NCBI RefSeq assembly: GCF_900683735.1 | Contig: NZ_LR215979.1 | Coordinates: 186,001 to 250,000, forward strand | Length of the DNA stretch: 64,000 nucleotides | Direction: 5' to 3' | DNA from: Fusobacterium ulcerans ATCC 49185 | GTDB taxonomy: Bacteria; Fusobacteriota; Fusobacteriia; Fusobacteriales; Fusobacteriaceae | Shown: positions 9,248 through 18,329 of the stretch, piece after piece | Position numbering within the stretch: the stretch's first letter is position 1 | Layout: every line of letters begins with the position of its first letter | Notes under the pieces: model-generated | What the model was told of the DNA's origin: nothing | Database searches by the model: none | The model's input: only the letters and a program-made list of their open reading frames with translations | Program-made: the position numbers and the translations under genes

Positions 9248-10078
9248 ATGGAAATTCGTTATGCTTCAAGTAATAAAGATGCAAAACATTATGATACAGA
9301 GAGATTGAGGGAGGAATACTTAATAGAAGATTTATTTGCAGCAGATAATATAAAATTAGTATATTCTCATATAGACAGAATTATAGTAGGAGGAGTTTGT
9401 CCTCATGAAGATGTATTAAAACTGGAAGGAAGCAAGGAATTAGGTTCTAACTTTTTCTTAGAAAGAAGAGAACTTGGAATTATCAATGTAGGAGGAGCTG
9501 GAGTAGTTGTTTTAGATGGAGAAGAATTTTCATTGAATAATAAAGATGCTATGTATGTAAGCATGGGTACTAAAGAAGTATTCTTTAAATCTGTAGACTG
9601 TGAAAATCCTGCAAAATTTTATCTAAACTCAGCACCTGCACACCATAAATATCCAACAGTAAAAATAAGTTTAGAAGATGCTAGAAAAGTAAAGCTAGGA
9701 AGTATAGAAACTTCAAATAAAAGAACAATAAATCAATATATTCACCCAGATGTATGTCAATCTTGCCAATTAGTTATGGGAATGACAATGCTGGAAGATG
9801 GGTCAGTATGGAATAGTATGCCAACTCATACTCATGATAGAAGAATGGAAGTATATTTTTATTTTGATATGAAGGAAGATACAAGAATATTTCATTTAAT
9901 GGGAGAACCAAAAGAAACAAGACACATTGTAATGAAAAATGAAGAAGCAGTAATATCACCATCTTGGTCAATTCATAGTGGCGTAGGAACAGCAAGCTAT
10001 ACATTTATCTGGGGAATGGTAGGAGAAAATCAAACATTTACAGATATGGATCATGTAGCAATGGAAGATATAAGATAA
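9248..10078 (+). CDS. kduI: 5-dehydro-4-deoxy-D-glucuronate isomerase
   Basis: KduI isomerises 5-keto-4-deoxyuronate (DKI, from unsaturated uronates of pectin or glycosaminoglycans) to 2,5-diketo-3-deoxygluconate. The 276-residue protein matches the family in length. It shows the N-terminal [14 protein letters not shown] block and the metal-binding [16 protein letters not shown] segment, whose histidines and glutamate are the zinc ligands in characterised KduI. AGGAGG precedes the ATG. The pairing with kduD 33 bp downstream is the classic arrangement. Confidence 0.96.
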   Translation: MEIRYASSNKDAKHYDTERLREEYLIEDLFAADNIKLVYSHIDRIIVGGVCPHEDVLKLEGSKELGSNFFLERRELGIINVGGAGVVVLDGEEFSLNNKDAMYVSMGTKEVFFKSVDCENPAKFYLNSAPAHHKYPTVKISLEDARKVKLGSIETSNKRTINQYIHPDVCQSCQLVMGMTMLEDGSVWNSMPTHTHDRRMEVYFYFDMKEDTRIFHLMGEPKETRHIVMKNEEAVISPSWSIHSGVGTASYTFIWGMVGENQTFTDMDHVAMEDIR

Positions 10079-10111
10079 AGGCAGAATATATATTTTATTA
10101 GGAGGCAGAAA

Positions 10112-10885
10112 ATGTTAAGTGAATTTTCAATGGACTTTTTCTCATTGAAAGGAAAAGTAGTGATTGTAACAGGGGGAAACACAGGGCTTGGACAGGCATA
10201 TGTTGTAGCATTTGCTAAAGCAGGAGCAGATCTCTTTGTTACCACTTATGATAAAGAATGGGAAGAAACAAGAAAACTTGTGGAAACTGAAGGGAGAAAA
10301 ATTCATTTTTTTCAAGCAGATTTAACAGATAGAGCCCAAGTTAGTGCAGCAGTAGAGGAATGTATAAGAGTCTATGGGAAAATAGATGTTTTAGTAAATA
10401 ATGCTGGAACTATAAGAAGAGCTCCTTTGCTGGAATATAAAGATTCTGACTGGGAAGCTGTAATGAACATTAATCTGAATGCAGTTTACTATATGAGTCA
10501 GGATGTAGCTAAAATAATGGCAGCTCAAGAAAGTGGGAAAATAATAAATGTAGCTTCAATGCTTTCATTTCAAGGTGGAAAATTTGTACCTCCATATACT
10601 GCAAGTAAGCATGGAGTTGCTGGTTTGACTAAGGCTTTTGCTAATGAACTTGCTTGTAAAAATATTCAGGTAAATGCAATAGCTCCTGGGTATATAAAAA
10701 CAGCAAATACAGCACCTATAAGAGCAGATGAAAAAAGAAATGCTGAAATACTAAGTAGAATACCAGCAGACAAATGGGCAGAACCATCTGATCTAATGGG
10801 AGCAATAGTATTTTTAGCAAGCAGAGCTTCAGATTATGTAAATGGACATATATTAGCAGTAGATGGTGGTTGGTTAGTTAGATAA
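10112..10885 (+). CDS. kduD: 2-dehydro-3-deoxy-D-gluconate 5-dehydrogenase
   Basis: This 257-residue short-chain dehydrogenase reduces 2,5-diketo-3-deoxygluconate to KDG. The Rossmann motif TGGNTGLGQ is at about residues 24-32, NNAG is present, and the catalytic Y-x3-K occurs in PPYTASKHG. AGGAGG precedes the first ATG; a second in-frame ATG is at 10130. KDG kinase and KDPG aldolase are not in the window, so the pathway must be completed elsewhere. A terminator follows directly. Confidence 0.95.
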   Translation: MLSEFSMDFFSLKGKVVIVTGGNTGLGQAYVVAFAKAGADLFVTTYDKEWEETRKLVETEGRKIHFFQADLTDRAQVSAAVEECIRVYGKIDVLVNNAGTIRRAPLLEYKDSDWEAVMNINLNAVYYMSQDVAKIMAAQESGKIINVASMLSFQGGKFVPPYTASKHGVAGLTKAFANELACKNIQVNAIAPGYIKTANTAPIRADEKRNAEILSRIPADKWAEPSDLMGAIVFLASRASDYVNGHILAVDGGWLVR

Positions 10886-10890
10886 AATTT

Positions 10891-10923
10891 AAAAAGAGCA
10901 GTCTTATTCAGATTGCTCTTTTT
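10891..10923. terminator. Bidirectional terminator between kduD and the AhpF-like gene
   Basis: AAAAAGAGCA pairs with TGCTCTTTTT around a partly paired 13-base loop. It serves the two convergent transcription units. Confidence 0.85.
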
Positions 10924-10932
10924 AAATATCAT

Positions 10933-12564
10933 TTATTTTAATACTTCAATTACTTCATCTATATTTTTCTGTCCAAAGAAGATATCTTTGTCATTGATTA
11001 TCATAGCTGGAACACTCATAATATCATATTTTTCTTTGAAGTCTGGGAATGTGAATACATCAATAACTTCAACATTTACATTCTTGTTTTCTATAGCTAT
11101 CTTCTGTGCTGCCTGAACAGTTTCTGGGCACTTAGTACAGCTGAGTGATATACCTATTTTTATATTTACAGGGGAAGAGATATTCTGAATATTCTTCATA
11201 GTATTATCAGATATTTTCTGTCCTGGTCCAGCTATATTATACATAGCAAGAATAAAAGAGTTCAGTTCATGTCCACTTGGAAGAGATGAGAATTTTATTC
11301 CAGAGAAATCTCTATTTTTATCTAAAATAGCTATTGTTGGGAATCTATCTGCTTTTATTTTCTTTTCAAGTTCAGGATTTTCACCTTTTTCAAAAGAGCT
11401 GAATTTCAATTTATCAGAAACAGAAGATATTTCTTTCACCATAGCTTCAATCATTGAAGATTTTTCCACAGCAGAATCTTTTATAACAACAAGCTCAATA
11501 TTGTTTTCAAATCTTGAAACAATATCTCCAAGCTGTTCTTTCAGACTGCTGTCAAGTAATTCTACATCTTTAATTTGAGCTTGAGAAGTATTTTCATTTT
11601 CTTTCTCCTCTTTTGCTAATCCAAGTTTTTCTCTCAAATCATGTACATATTTTTCAATATTTACAGCAGCAACAGCACCATCTGATACAGCAGTTACAAG
11701 TTGTCTAAGCTTTTTAGGTCTGATATCTCCAGCTGCATATACACCTTTTACATTAGTTTGTAAATCTTCATCAGTAGGAATAAATCCATATTGATCAAGC
11801 TCTATATGATTTTTGAAAAGTTTGCTTTGAGGCTCATATCCTACAAAGATAAATATTCCAAAAGATTTTCCATCTTTAGCTTTATACTCAGATATTTCTC
11901 CAGTTACATTGTTTTTGAACACAGCACTTCTTAACTGGATATCTCCTTTAGCTTCAAGGAGTTCAGTGTTGAATCTCACTTCTATTTTAGGGTGATTTAA
12001 AACCTTTTCAGCTATTGATTTAGCACAAGTAAATTCAGGTTCTCTTGCAATTATAGTAACTTTTGTAGCATATTTTGTAAGAAATATAGCTTCTTCAGCA
12101 GCAGCAAAGCCAGCTCCTACCACAAAAACTTCCATTCCAGTAAAAAATTCTCCATCACAAGTAGCACAATATGCTACACCTCTTCCAGTATATTCTTCTT
12201 CTCCTGGGAAATTTAGCTTTCTAGGAGAAGCACCAGTAGCAAGGACCACTGAAAGAGCTTTATATTCACCAGAAGATGTTTTTATAGTTTTTATATCTTG
12301 GGAAAAATCCATATCTTTTACTTCATCAGAAACAAATTCCACTCCAAAGTTTTCAGCTTGTTTTTTCAGCTGAGTTCCAAATTCACTTCCTGATATTTCA
12401 GTTATTCCAGGATAATTAACTATTTCATTAGTTAGACATATTTGTCCCCCAGCTTTATCCTTTTCTATGATAAGAACATCTAACATGGCTCTTCCAGCAT
12501 ATATACCTGCAGATAATCCAGAAGGACCTCCGCCTATTACTATTAAATCATAAATTTTTTCCAT
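10933..12564 (-). CDS. Thioredoxin-reductase-like flavoprotein with C-terminal AhpF thioredoxin folds (domain-permuted AhpF)
   Basis: The 543-residue protein starts with a complete TrxR module: FAD motif GGGPSGLSAG at residues 11-20, redox pair CATC at 133-136, and a C-terminal FAD site AAGDIRPKKLRQLVTAVSDGAVAA. After a linker (about 310-335) comes a double thioredoxin fold like the N-terminal domain of AhpF. The first fold lacks a CxxC but has the GHELNSFILAM motif; the second has CTKC at 476-479 and a cis-Pro segment SVPA. In classical AhpF this domain lies before the TrxR module, so the order here is reversed. The partner ahpC is immediately upstream, so it presumably passes NAD(P)H electrons to AhpC. 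Confidence 0.9.
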   Translation of the reverse strand: MEKIYDLIVIGGGPSGLSAGIYAGRAMLDVLIIEKDKAGGQICLTNEIVNYPGITEISGSEFGTQLKKQAENFGVEFVSDEVKDMDFSQDIKTIKTSSGEYKALSVVLATGASPRKLNFPGEEEYTGRGVAYCATCDGEFFTGMEVFVVGAGFAAAEEAIFLTKYATKVTIIAREPEFTCAKSIAEKVLNHPKIEVRFNTELLEAKGDIQLRSAVFKNNVTGEISEYKAKDGKSFGIFIFVGYEPQSKLFKNHIELDQYGFIPTDEDLQTNVKGVYAAGDIRPKKLRQLVTAVSDGAVAAVNIEKYVHDLREKLGLAKEEKENENTSQAQIKDVELLDSSLKEQLGDIVSRFENNIELVVIKDSAVEKSSMIEAMVKEISSVSDKLKFSSFEKGENPELEKKIKADRFPTIAILDKNRDFSGIKFSSLPSGHELNSFILAMYNIAGPGQKISDNTMKNIQNISSPVNIKIGISLSCTKCPETVQAAQKIAIENKNVNVEVIDVFTFPDFKEKYDIMSVPAMIINDKDIFFGQKNIDEVIEVLK

Positions 12565-12600
12565 ATTTTTTCCTTTCTATATATTAAAAAATTATATCTA

Positions 12601-12647
12601 AAAAAAGAGGAGACTTCTGAATAAATCTCTATCAGTCTTCCTCTTTT
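12601..12647 (-). terminator. Hairpin between ahpC and the AhpF-like gene
   Basis: On the minus strand AAAGAGGAAGACT pairs with AGTCTCCTCTTT with a one-base bulge, followed by a T-run. It probably terminates part of the ahpC transcripts, giving more peroxiredoxin than reductase. Confidence 0.7.
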
Positions 12648-12653
12648 ATATTT

Positions 12654-13214
12654 TTAAAGTTTTCCAACAAGGTCAATAGTTGGTTTTATAGTGTCACTAC
12701 CAGGCTTCCATTTTGCAGGACAAACTTCTCCATGCTCAGCTACAAATTTAGCAGCTTGAAGTTTTCTAAGTAGTTCTCCAGCTTCTCTTCCAATACCATT
12801 ATCATGTACTTCATAAGCAACGATAACTCCTTCTGGATTGATGATAAAGCTTCCTCTTAAAGCTAAACCTTCTTCTTCTATCATAACTTCAAAATCTCTA
12901 GCTAATTTTCCAGTAGGATCAGCAAGCATAGGATACTGAACTTTTTTTATTCTATCTGATGTATCATGCCATGCTTTATGTACGAAGTGAGTATCTGTAG
13001 AAACTGAATATACTTCACATCCCTCAGCTTTAAATTGCTCATAATGTTCTGCCAGATCCTCAAGCTCTGTAGGACATACAAATGTAAAGTCTGCTGGATA
13101 AAATACTACAGCTGCCCATTTCCCCTTCATAGATTCATTAGTTATTTCTTTAAAGTCTCCCATATGGTAGGCCATTGTTTTAAATTCTGATACTTTTTTT
13201 CCAATTAACGACAT
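12654..13214 (-). CDS. ahpC: Alkyl hydroperoxide reductase subunit C (typical 2-Cys peroxiredoxin)
   Basis: This 186-residue peroxiredoxin reduces hydrogen peroxide and organic hydroperoxides. The peroxidatic cysteine is C47 in FTFVCPTE and the resolving cysteine is C165 in GEVCPAKW. The length and C-terminal tail match AhpC1-type enzymes. TTAAGGAGGAAG precedes the ATG, and a consensus promoter lies about 75 bp upstream. The reductase-like gene follows after 89 bp with a hairpin between them. It is likely a main peroxide defence of this anaerobe. Confidence 0.97.
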   Translation of the reverse strand: MSLIGKKVSEFKTMAYHMGDFKEITNESMKGKWAAVVFYPADFTFVCPTELEDLAEHYEQFKAEGCEVYSVSTDTHFVHKAWHDTSDRIKKVQYPMLADPTGKLARDFEVMIEEEGLALRGSFIINPEGVIVAYEVHDNGIGREAGELLRKLQAAKFVAEHGEVCPAKWKPGSDTIKPTIDLVGKL

Positions 13215-13240
13215 AATTTTCTTCCTCCTTAATTAATTTG

Positions 13241-13277
13241 AATTACTTTATTTTGTAATTACTTTTAATTTGTAATT
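13241..13277. promoter_or_regulatory. Overlapping AATTAC/GTAATT inverted repeats in the ahpC leader
   Basis: AATTAC (13241-13246) faces GTAATT (13255-13260), and an overlapping AATTAC (13257-13262) faces GTAATT (13272-13277). The spacers are 8 and 9 bp. Their position between promoter and ribosome site suggests a regulator target, but the DNA is very AT-rich and the spacing does not match a known PerR box. Confidence 0.4.
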
Positions 13278-13288
13278 ATTATATTTTG

Positions 13289-13317
13289 ATTATATAATTA
13301 ATTACTTGCTATGTCAA
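13289..13317 (-). promoter_or_regulatory. Consensus sigma70 promoter of ahpC
   Basis: On the minus strand TTGACA (13317-13312) and TATAAT (13294-13289) are separated by exactly 17 bp. Both hexamers are perfect consensus, implying strong basal expression. Confidence 0.9.
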
Positions 13318-13418
13318 GAATTTTTTTTAGTATTTTCTTGTTTTTATTTTCTTTGTATATTAAAATCTATATGCAGAGGGAAAATTATTTTAAAAAACAT
13401 TTAAAAGAAAGGAGAAAA

Positions 13419-14237
13419 ATGTTACTAAAATGCAGAGATAAAAAAATTGAACTTGGAAAAAGAACTTTAATAATGGGAATACTTAATGTAACACCAGATT
13501 CTTTTTCAGATGGAGGGAAATACAATAATATAGAGATAGCTGTAAAACAGGCTGAAAAATTAATAAAAGATGGAGCAGATATAATAGACATAGGCGGTGA
13601 GTCAACAAGACCAGGACATGAGCAGATATCTGAGGAAGAGGAAATAGCAAGGGTAGTTCCAGTTATAGAAAAGATAAGTTCTGAACTTGATACAGTGATT
13701 TCTATAGATACATATAAGCATAAAGTGGCAGAAGCAGCATTGAAAGCTGGAGCACATATAGTCAATGATATATGGGGATTGCAGTATGATAAGGGAGAAA
13801 TGGCTGCTCTTGTAAAGAAATATGATGTTCCTCTCATAGCTATGCACAATCAAAATAATAAGGTATATGAGGAAGATATAATTTTAAGTATGAGAAAATT
13901 TTTTAAGAGAACATATGAAATAGCAGATAAGTATGAGATAGACAGAAAGAAAATAATACTTGACCCAGGGATAGGCTTTGGAAAGGATATAAATTTAAAT
14001 TTAGAGGTTTTAGGCAGAATGGAAGAATTAAGAGATATGGGAAGGATACTTTTGGGAGCTTCAAGAAAGAGATTTATTGGAACTATATTAAATGATGCTC
14101 CTGTAGATCAGAGAGTGGAAGGAACTATTGCCACAACTGTAATAGGAATAGAAAAAGGAGCAGATATAGTGAGAGTGCATGATGTTCTTGAAAACAAAAG
14201 GGCTGCCATGGTAGCTGATAGAATTGTAAGAAGATAA
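13419..14237 (+). CDS. folP: Dihydropteroate synthase
   Basis: FolP condenses p-aminobenzoate with hydroxymethyl-dihydropterin pyrophosphate to give dihydropteroate; it is the sulfonamide target. The protein shows the PABA/pterin-site signatures MGILNVTPDSFSDGGKY and DIIDIGGESTRPGHE, and a C-terminal GASRKRFIGTIL. The start is ATG 13419 (272 residues), because AAAGGAG is directly upstream; the frame is open back to 13311 but that hydrophobic extension has no ribosome site and overlaps the ahpC promoter. It is separated from folE and folBK by the kdu and ahp genes. Confidence 0.95.
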   Translation: MLLKCRDKKIELGKRTLIMGILNVTPDSFSDGGKYNNIEIAVKQAEKLIKDGADIIDIGGESTRPGHEQISEEEEIARVVPVIEKISSELDTVISIDTYKHKVAEAALKAGAHIVNDIWGLQYDKGEMAALVKKYDVPLIAMHNQNNKVYEEDIILSMRKFFKRTYEIADKYEIDRKKIILDPGIGFGKDINLNLEVLGRMEELRDMGRILLGASRKRFIGTILNDAPVDQRVEGTIATTVIGIEKGADIVRVHDVLENKRAAMVADRIVRR

Positions 14238-14326
14238 AGTAAAAGCAATGGTCTAAAAAATATTAGACAAAATAAATAATTCTATATATTTATTATTTCT
14301 TAATTAGTAATTTTTAAATAGTTTAT

Positions 14327-14357
14327 AAGGCTGGAAGGGTTAAAATCCTCTCAGCCT
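14327..14357. terminator. Terminator between folP and the FGGY kinase gene
   Basis: AAGGCTG pairs with CAGCCTT, with partial inner pairing of GAAGG and CCTCT and a short A-rich loop. The two flanking genes converge on it. Confidence 0.75.
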
Positions 14358-14406
14358 TTCTTATATAGAATTTTAAATTATGATATTTTTGAATAAAATA
14401 TTAAAT

Positions 14407-15915
14407 TTATTCCATTAAAGTTTTAGTTTTGCTATAGAGGTTATCATAAATTTTTCGATATTTCCTATATTTTTTATGAACTTTAATATCTGGATAAAAT
14501 ATTTTTTCTATTTTTATTATACTTTTTAATTCTTTGAAATTTTTAAAATGCCCTGTTCCTATTCCAGCCATTAAAGCATCTCCATAAGAAGCACCTATAG
14601 ATTCTTTCATCAAGTAAAGAGGTTCATTAATAATATTAGATATCATCTGCATCCATTGGGTATTTTTTGTTCCTCCTCCTGCAATCATTATTTTATTTAG
14701 TTTTAAATTATTTTCTTTAAATATATCTATATGCTGTCCAATTGAATAGCCAATTGATTCCAGCATTGAACGATAAAGATGTTTTTTAGTATGATTTAAT
14801 GTTAAACCAAATAATACTCCTTTAGCTTTGGGATTATTTATAGGAGTTCTTTCTCCAGCAAAGTATGGAAGTGTTATTAATCCATCACTTCCAGGAGGAA
14901 TTTTATCTATACCATCCATTAAAAATTCAAAAACATTTCTTCCATTTTTTTCTTGAGTAAAAATATCAAATATTTGTTCTTTATACCAATTCAATAATGT
15001 GCCACAATTATTTGTACCAGCTGCAACACTATAAGTTTCAGGAATAAGAAAGTTATTTCCTCGTACTCGAGTATCTTTGATTAGCTGTTCTGTACAGAGA
15101 TAAATAAAAACAGATGAACCTAACTGAATCATCATATCTCCAGCTTCTAGAACTCCTACACTTATAGCTTCTGCTGCTGAATCTCCAGTTCCTGTTATTA
15201 CTGGAGTTCCAGCAGGAATACCAGTTTCAAATTCAGCTTTTAAAGTTACATATCCAGCTATTTCTGTTACAAGCTTTCCTTGAGCAAGCTGTTCTGGTAG
15301 GCAAAAATCTTTGCAAATATCATTATTAATATTTCCATCAGTGTAATAAAGAGGTCTAAAAGATGCAATTCCTAAAAAACTGTCTATTATATAGTTGTCA
15401 GTCAATTTAGCCGTAATATAGGAGGAACCAGTTAGAAATTTATAAGTATTTTTATAAATCTCAGGTTCATTATTTTTAATCCAAAGTATTTTTGCAACAA
15501 CATCTCCAGAGCATACAGGACGTCCAAAAAGTTTGTCTATTTTTTCATTACCATACATTTGTGTTATTTCATCTATTTCAGCTTGACATCTAGCATCTAT
15601 TCCATAGAGAATGGCTTTTCTTAAAGGATTACATTTTTTATCAACAGGGAGACAGTCAGCACCAAGTGTGCTTGCTCCCACTCCAGAAATTTTAGTTTTA
15701 TCTATTTTGCTTCTATTGAGTAGTTCATTTGAAATTTTACAAAAATCATACCACCAAACTTTTTCTGCATCATGTTCAAAATAATTTTGTTTTGGATTTT
15801 CCATTTCATGAGAAGTTTGGCTGGAAATAATAATTTCCCCTTTACTGTTTATAATAACACCTTTACTTGAAAAAGTTCCAATATCTATTCCAATAAAATA
15901 TTTTTCTTCTGTCAT
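14407..15915 (-). CDS. FGGY-family carbohydrate kinase (xylulokinase-like)
   Basis: This 502-residue sugar kinase has the N-terminal ATPase signature YFIGIDIGTFSSKGVII, a GTGDSAAEAISVG segment (about residues 235-250) and the second signature IMIAGGGTKNTQWMQMISNI near residues 385-405. It is closest in style to xylulokinase/LsrK-type FGGY enzymes, but the substrate cannot be read from sequence. It is the last gene of a minus-strand operon with a BtpA/SgcQ protein, a broken GltS-like carrier, an FrlB-like deglycase and a cupin. A second kinase of a different fold (PfkB) sits in the same island. Confidence 0.88.
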   Translation of the reverse strand: MTEEKYFIGIDIGTFSSKGVIINSKGEIIISSQTSHEMENPKQNYFEHDAEKVWWYDFCKISNELLNRSKIDKTKISGVGASTLGADCLPVDKKCNPLRKAILYGIDARCQAEIDEITQMYGNEKIDKLFGRPVCSGDVVAKILWIKNNEPEIYKNTYKFLTGSSYITAKLTDNYIIDSFLGIASFRPLYYTDGNINNDICKDFCLPEQLAQGKLVTEIAGYVTLKAEFETGIPAGTPVITGTGDSAAEAISVGVLEAGDMMIQLGSSVFIYLCTEQLIKDTRVRGNNFLIPETYSVAAGTNNCGTLLNWYKEQIFDIFTQEKNGRNVFEFLMDGIDKIPPGSDGLITLPYFAGERTPINNPKAKGVLFGLTLNHTKKHLYRSMLESIGYSIGQHIDIFKENNLKLNKIMIAGGGTKNTQWMQMISNIINEPLYLMKESIGASYGDALMAGIGTGHFKNFKELKSIIKIEKIFYPDIKVHKKYRKYRKIYDNLYSKTKTLME

Positions 15916-15927
15916 ATAATACCATCC

Positions 15928-16740
15928 TTACAGAGTTTTACGATATTCAAAAACAACTTCCATAAATTCTCTTACTCTTTTCTTTTCAATAAAGTTTTCA
16001 AATTTACCTTCTTTTTTAAAGGCTGTACCCACACAAGCTCCATCAGAATAAGAAAGTTTTTCAATTATGTTCTCTTTTGTACAACCTGTATTACAAAAAA
16101 CAGGAGTATTATTTACTACACTTTTTACTCTTGTAATTAAGGAAGAATCTGTCTCAACCCCTGCAGAATTTCCTGAAACACATAAACCATCAGGAAAGCA
16201 ATGAAAAATAAGAGATTTAGTTGTTTTTTCTATGCTGCGTTCAGCTAAATAAATATCTGATTCAGGATTTACTTTATAAAAGAGTTTTAATTTGTTTAAT
16301 CCAAGAGCTTTTTTTCTTCTTAATGTTTCAGGTATATTTGTATCAGTTATTCCATTTTCTCCAACATATGCTCCAGTGAATGTACTTCTTACAAAATCAG
16401 CTCCAGTTGCAGCAGCTAGATCAATAGTTGCAAGAGGATTAGAAACAATATTTACACCAAAAGGAATCAAAATATCTTTTTTTAGTTCTCCAATTATTCT
16501 TCCCATAGCAGCCACAGTAACATAAGAAACATTTTTTTCATAAGGAAGACTAAATTCATTAGCTATGAGAATACCATCTACTCCTCCTTCTTGAAGGGAA
16601 ACTAATTCAAATCTAGCTTGTTCAATAATTTTCTCCATAGAACTTTCTTCTGAAAAAAGAGGATCTCCGGGGAGAGCACGCAAATGTAATAATGCAATTA
16701 TAGGTTTTTTAACTTTAAACATTTCTTTTATCCAATTCAT
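15928..16740 (-). CDS. BtpA/SgcQ-family TIM-barrel protein
   Basis: The 270-residue protein matches the BtpA/SgcQ family, whose biochemical role is poorly defined. Visible conserved blocks are PIIALLHLRALPGDPLF at the N-terminus, EGGVDGILIANEFSLPY, PFGVNIVSNPLATIDLAAATGADFVRSTFTGAYVG (central barrel strands) and a late CNTGCTKENI. The start is the second ATG (16740), because GGAGG lies 7 bp upstream of it, whereas the first ATG (16752) overlaps that site. The family recurs in uncharacterised sugar-catabolism clusters such as E. coli sgc. Function here is unknown. Confidence 0.85.
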   Translation of the reverse strand: MNWIKEMFKVKKPIIALLHLRALPGDPLFSEESSMEKIIEQARFELVSLQEGGVDGILIANEFSLPYEKNVSYVTVAAMGRIIGELKKDILIPFGVNIVSNPLATIDLAAATGADFVRSTFTGAYVGENGITDTNIPETLRRKKALGLNKLKLFYKVNPESDIYLAERSIEKTTKSLIFHCFPDGLCVSGNSAGVETDSSLITRVKSVVNNTPVFCNTGCTKENIIEKLSYSDGACVGTAFKKEGKFENFIEKKRVREFMEVVFEYRKTL

Positions 16741-16815
16741 AATTTCCTCCATAATTTATAATAAAAGAGAGAGTCAAAGCTGTTAAAATTGAACTCTCTC
16801 TTATTAATTTAAAAG

Positions 16816-18206
16816 TTAAGCATCTTGTGATTCATCATATACTGCTTTTGGATGGGGATGCCACCATTTGAAAATAAAAGGTATAATAATAAGAGCAGCC
16901 AAATACAACAGAACAGGGATTACTGCTATTAACCAGTTTCCTTGAACACAAGCTACAGGTATTGTAGCTAAGGCAAAAATTTCAATAATTGATTCTAATG
17001 GAGTTATTATTGCAGCATCATCCAGAGTACAGCTTTTATTTTCGGGATCAACTATACGAAGCAAGGCCATACCTATTGCAGTTACTCCTGTAGAATAACC
17101 ATAGACATATATTCCTCTTTCAAACCATTCTTGTTTCAGTAATCTTGGAGCTAATACTGTGAAATGGAATACTACCCATATCATTCCAAAAATCATAAGC
17201 AATCCAAATGGAACAGCATATTCAATAACAACAGGTATTTTAATAGAAGCTACACCAAAGAATACAAGAAAATCTGTACAGCAGCTTCCTATTCTTGAAA
17301 TAACTTTAGTATCCACATATTTTTCAGCACCCATTCCTTTTAAAATGAAATGGAAGATTATTGCTACAAGGAACCCTACTGAGAAACTAGGAACCCTACT
17401 GAGAAACTAGGAACCCCAAGTCCTGTTATATTTTGTATCCAATTTGTAAGCAGATATCCGATTCCAGTAGGAATTAAAACTATCATTAAATGCCATGCTA
17501 AAGGATCAATTGCCATTGGAGATACAGTTTCCATTCCCATAGGTTCTCTTTTATTAGGTTCAATAAGCCCAGTTTTCATATCAACAGGCAATTCTGTAAA
17601 ATCTGTTACATATTTTGTATAATGCTTTTTTGTTCCAAGTTTAATAAGAATAATTCCACCAAAAATTCCCATAAGTATTCCCATAGTTGCAGATGTCATA
17701 GCAAGATCTTGTGCATCAGCCCATCCTAATGATTCAAGAGTTGCCCCAAGAGCTGCAGCCGTTCCATGTCCTCCTTGGAATCCAGCAGGTATCAACATAC
17801 CAAATGCAGGATTAAGTTCAGGAACTAAAAATTTTAAAAATAACATAGAAAAGACTATTGGCATTGCGTATTGGAAAGCCCACCCAATATTCCTGAAACA
17901 ATAATAGCTTCCAATTCTATCTATATTTGTTTTAAATCCACCTTTTGAAAAATTGAACCCTCTTAAACCAATAGAAACAAATACTGCTATGATAAGTAAT
18001 CCAGCATATGAACCAAATTTATCAGAAAATTGAATAATATTAAATCCATTTTGTCCAAAAGCCAACCCTAAAAATCCACCTAAAAGGCTGACAGGTACAA
18101 ACATACTTTGTAAAAATTTGATCCTTTCCCTTAAAAATTTTGCAGCAAAAAGAAAGATACTTGCTAACATAAAATCAACTAATAGTGTATATGCATCAAA
18201 TCCCAT
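16816..18206 (-). pseudogene. GltS-type sodium/glutamate symporter-like carrier, frameshifted by a 20-bp tandem duplication
   Basis: Two open fragments (17376-18206, the N-terminal 276 residues, and 16816-17334, the C-terminal part) form one GltS-family carrier of about 456 residues. GltS marks include PAGFQGGHGTAAALGATLESLG and DLAMTSATMGILMG. At the junction a 20-bp unit occurs twice in perfect tandem (17371-17390 and 17391-17410). Removing one copy restores a continuous frame reading GVPSFSVGFLVAIIFHFILKGMGAEKYV across the break. With two copies the frame shifts and stops at once. Surrounding coding is otherwise undamaged, so the event is recent, reversible or a sequencing/assembly error. 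In the island it would be the importer. Confidence 0.9.
17371..17410. repeat. 20-bp perfect tandem duplication inside the GltS-like gene
   Basis: The unit GAACCCTACTGAGAAACTAG occurs twice head-to-tail, followed by a further GAACCC. Twenty is not a multiple of three, so copy number decides whether the carrier is read through. Confidence 0.97.
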
Positions 18207-18329
18207 ATAATTCTCCTTTTTTATATTTTATATTGTATTCCCTTTTTTATAATTTTATTAATTAGCTAATTGTATTGCTGCAGCAATTTTTATTTTAAAA
18301 TCTAGATTTAAATTATAAATTTATTTAAA

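Noticed and set aside
13311-13418. 36-residue hydrophobic N-terminal extension of FolP
   Set aside because: Open frame only; it overlaps the ahpC promoter and lacks a ribosome site, whereas ATG 13419 has a clear one.
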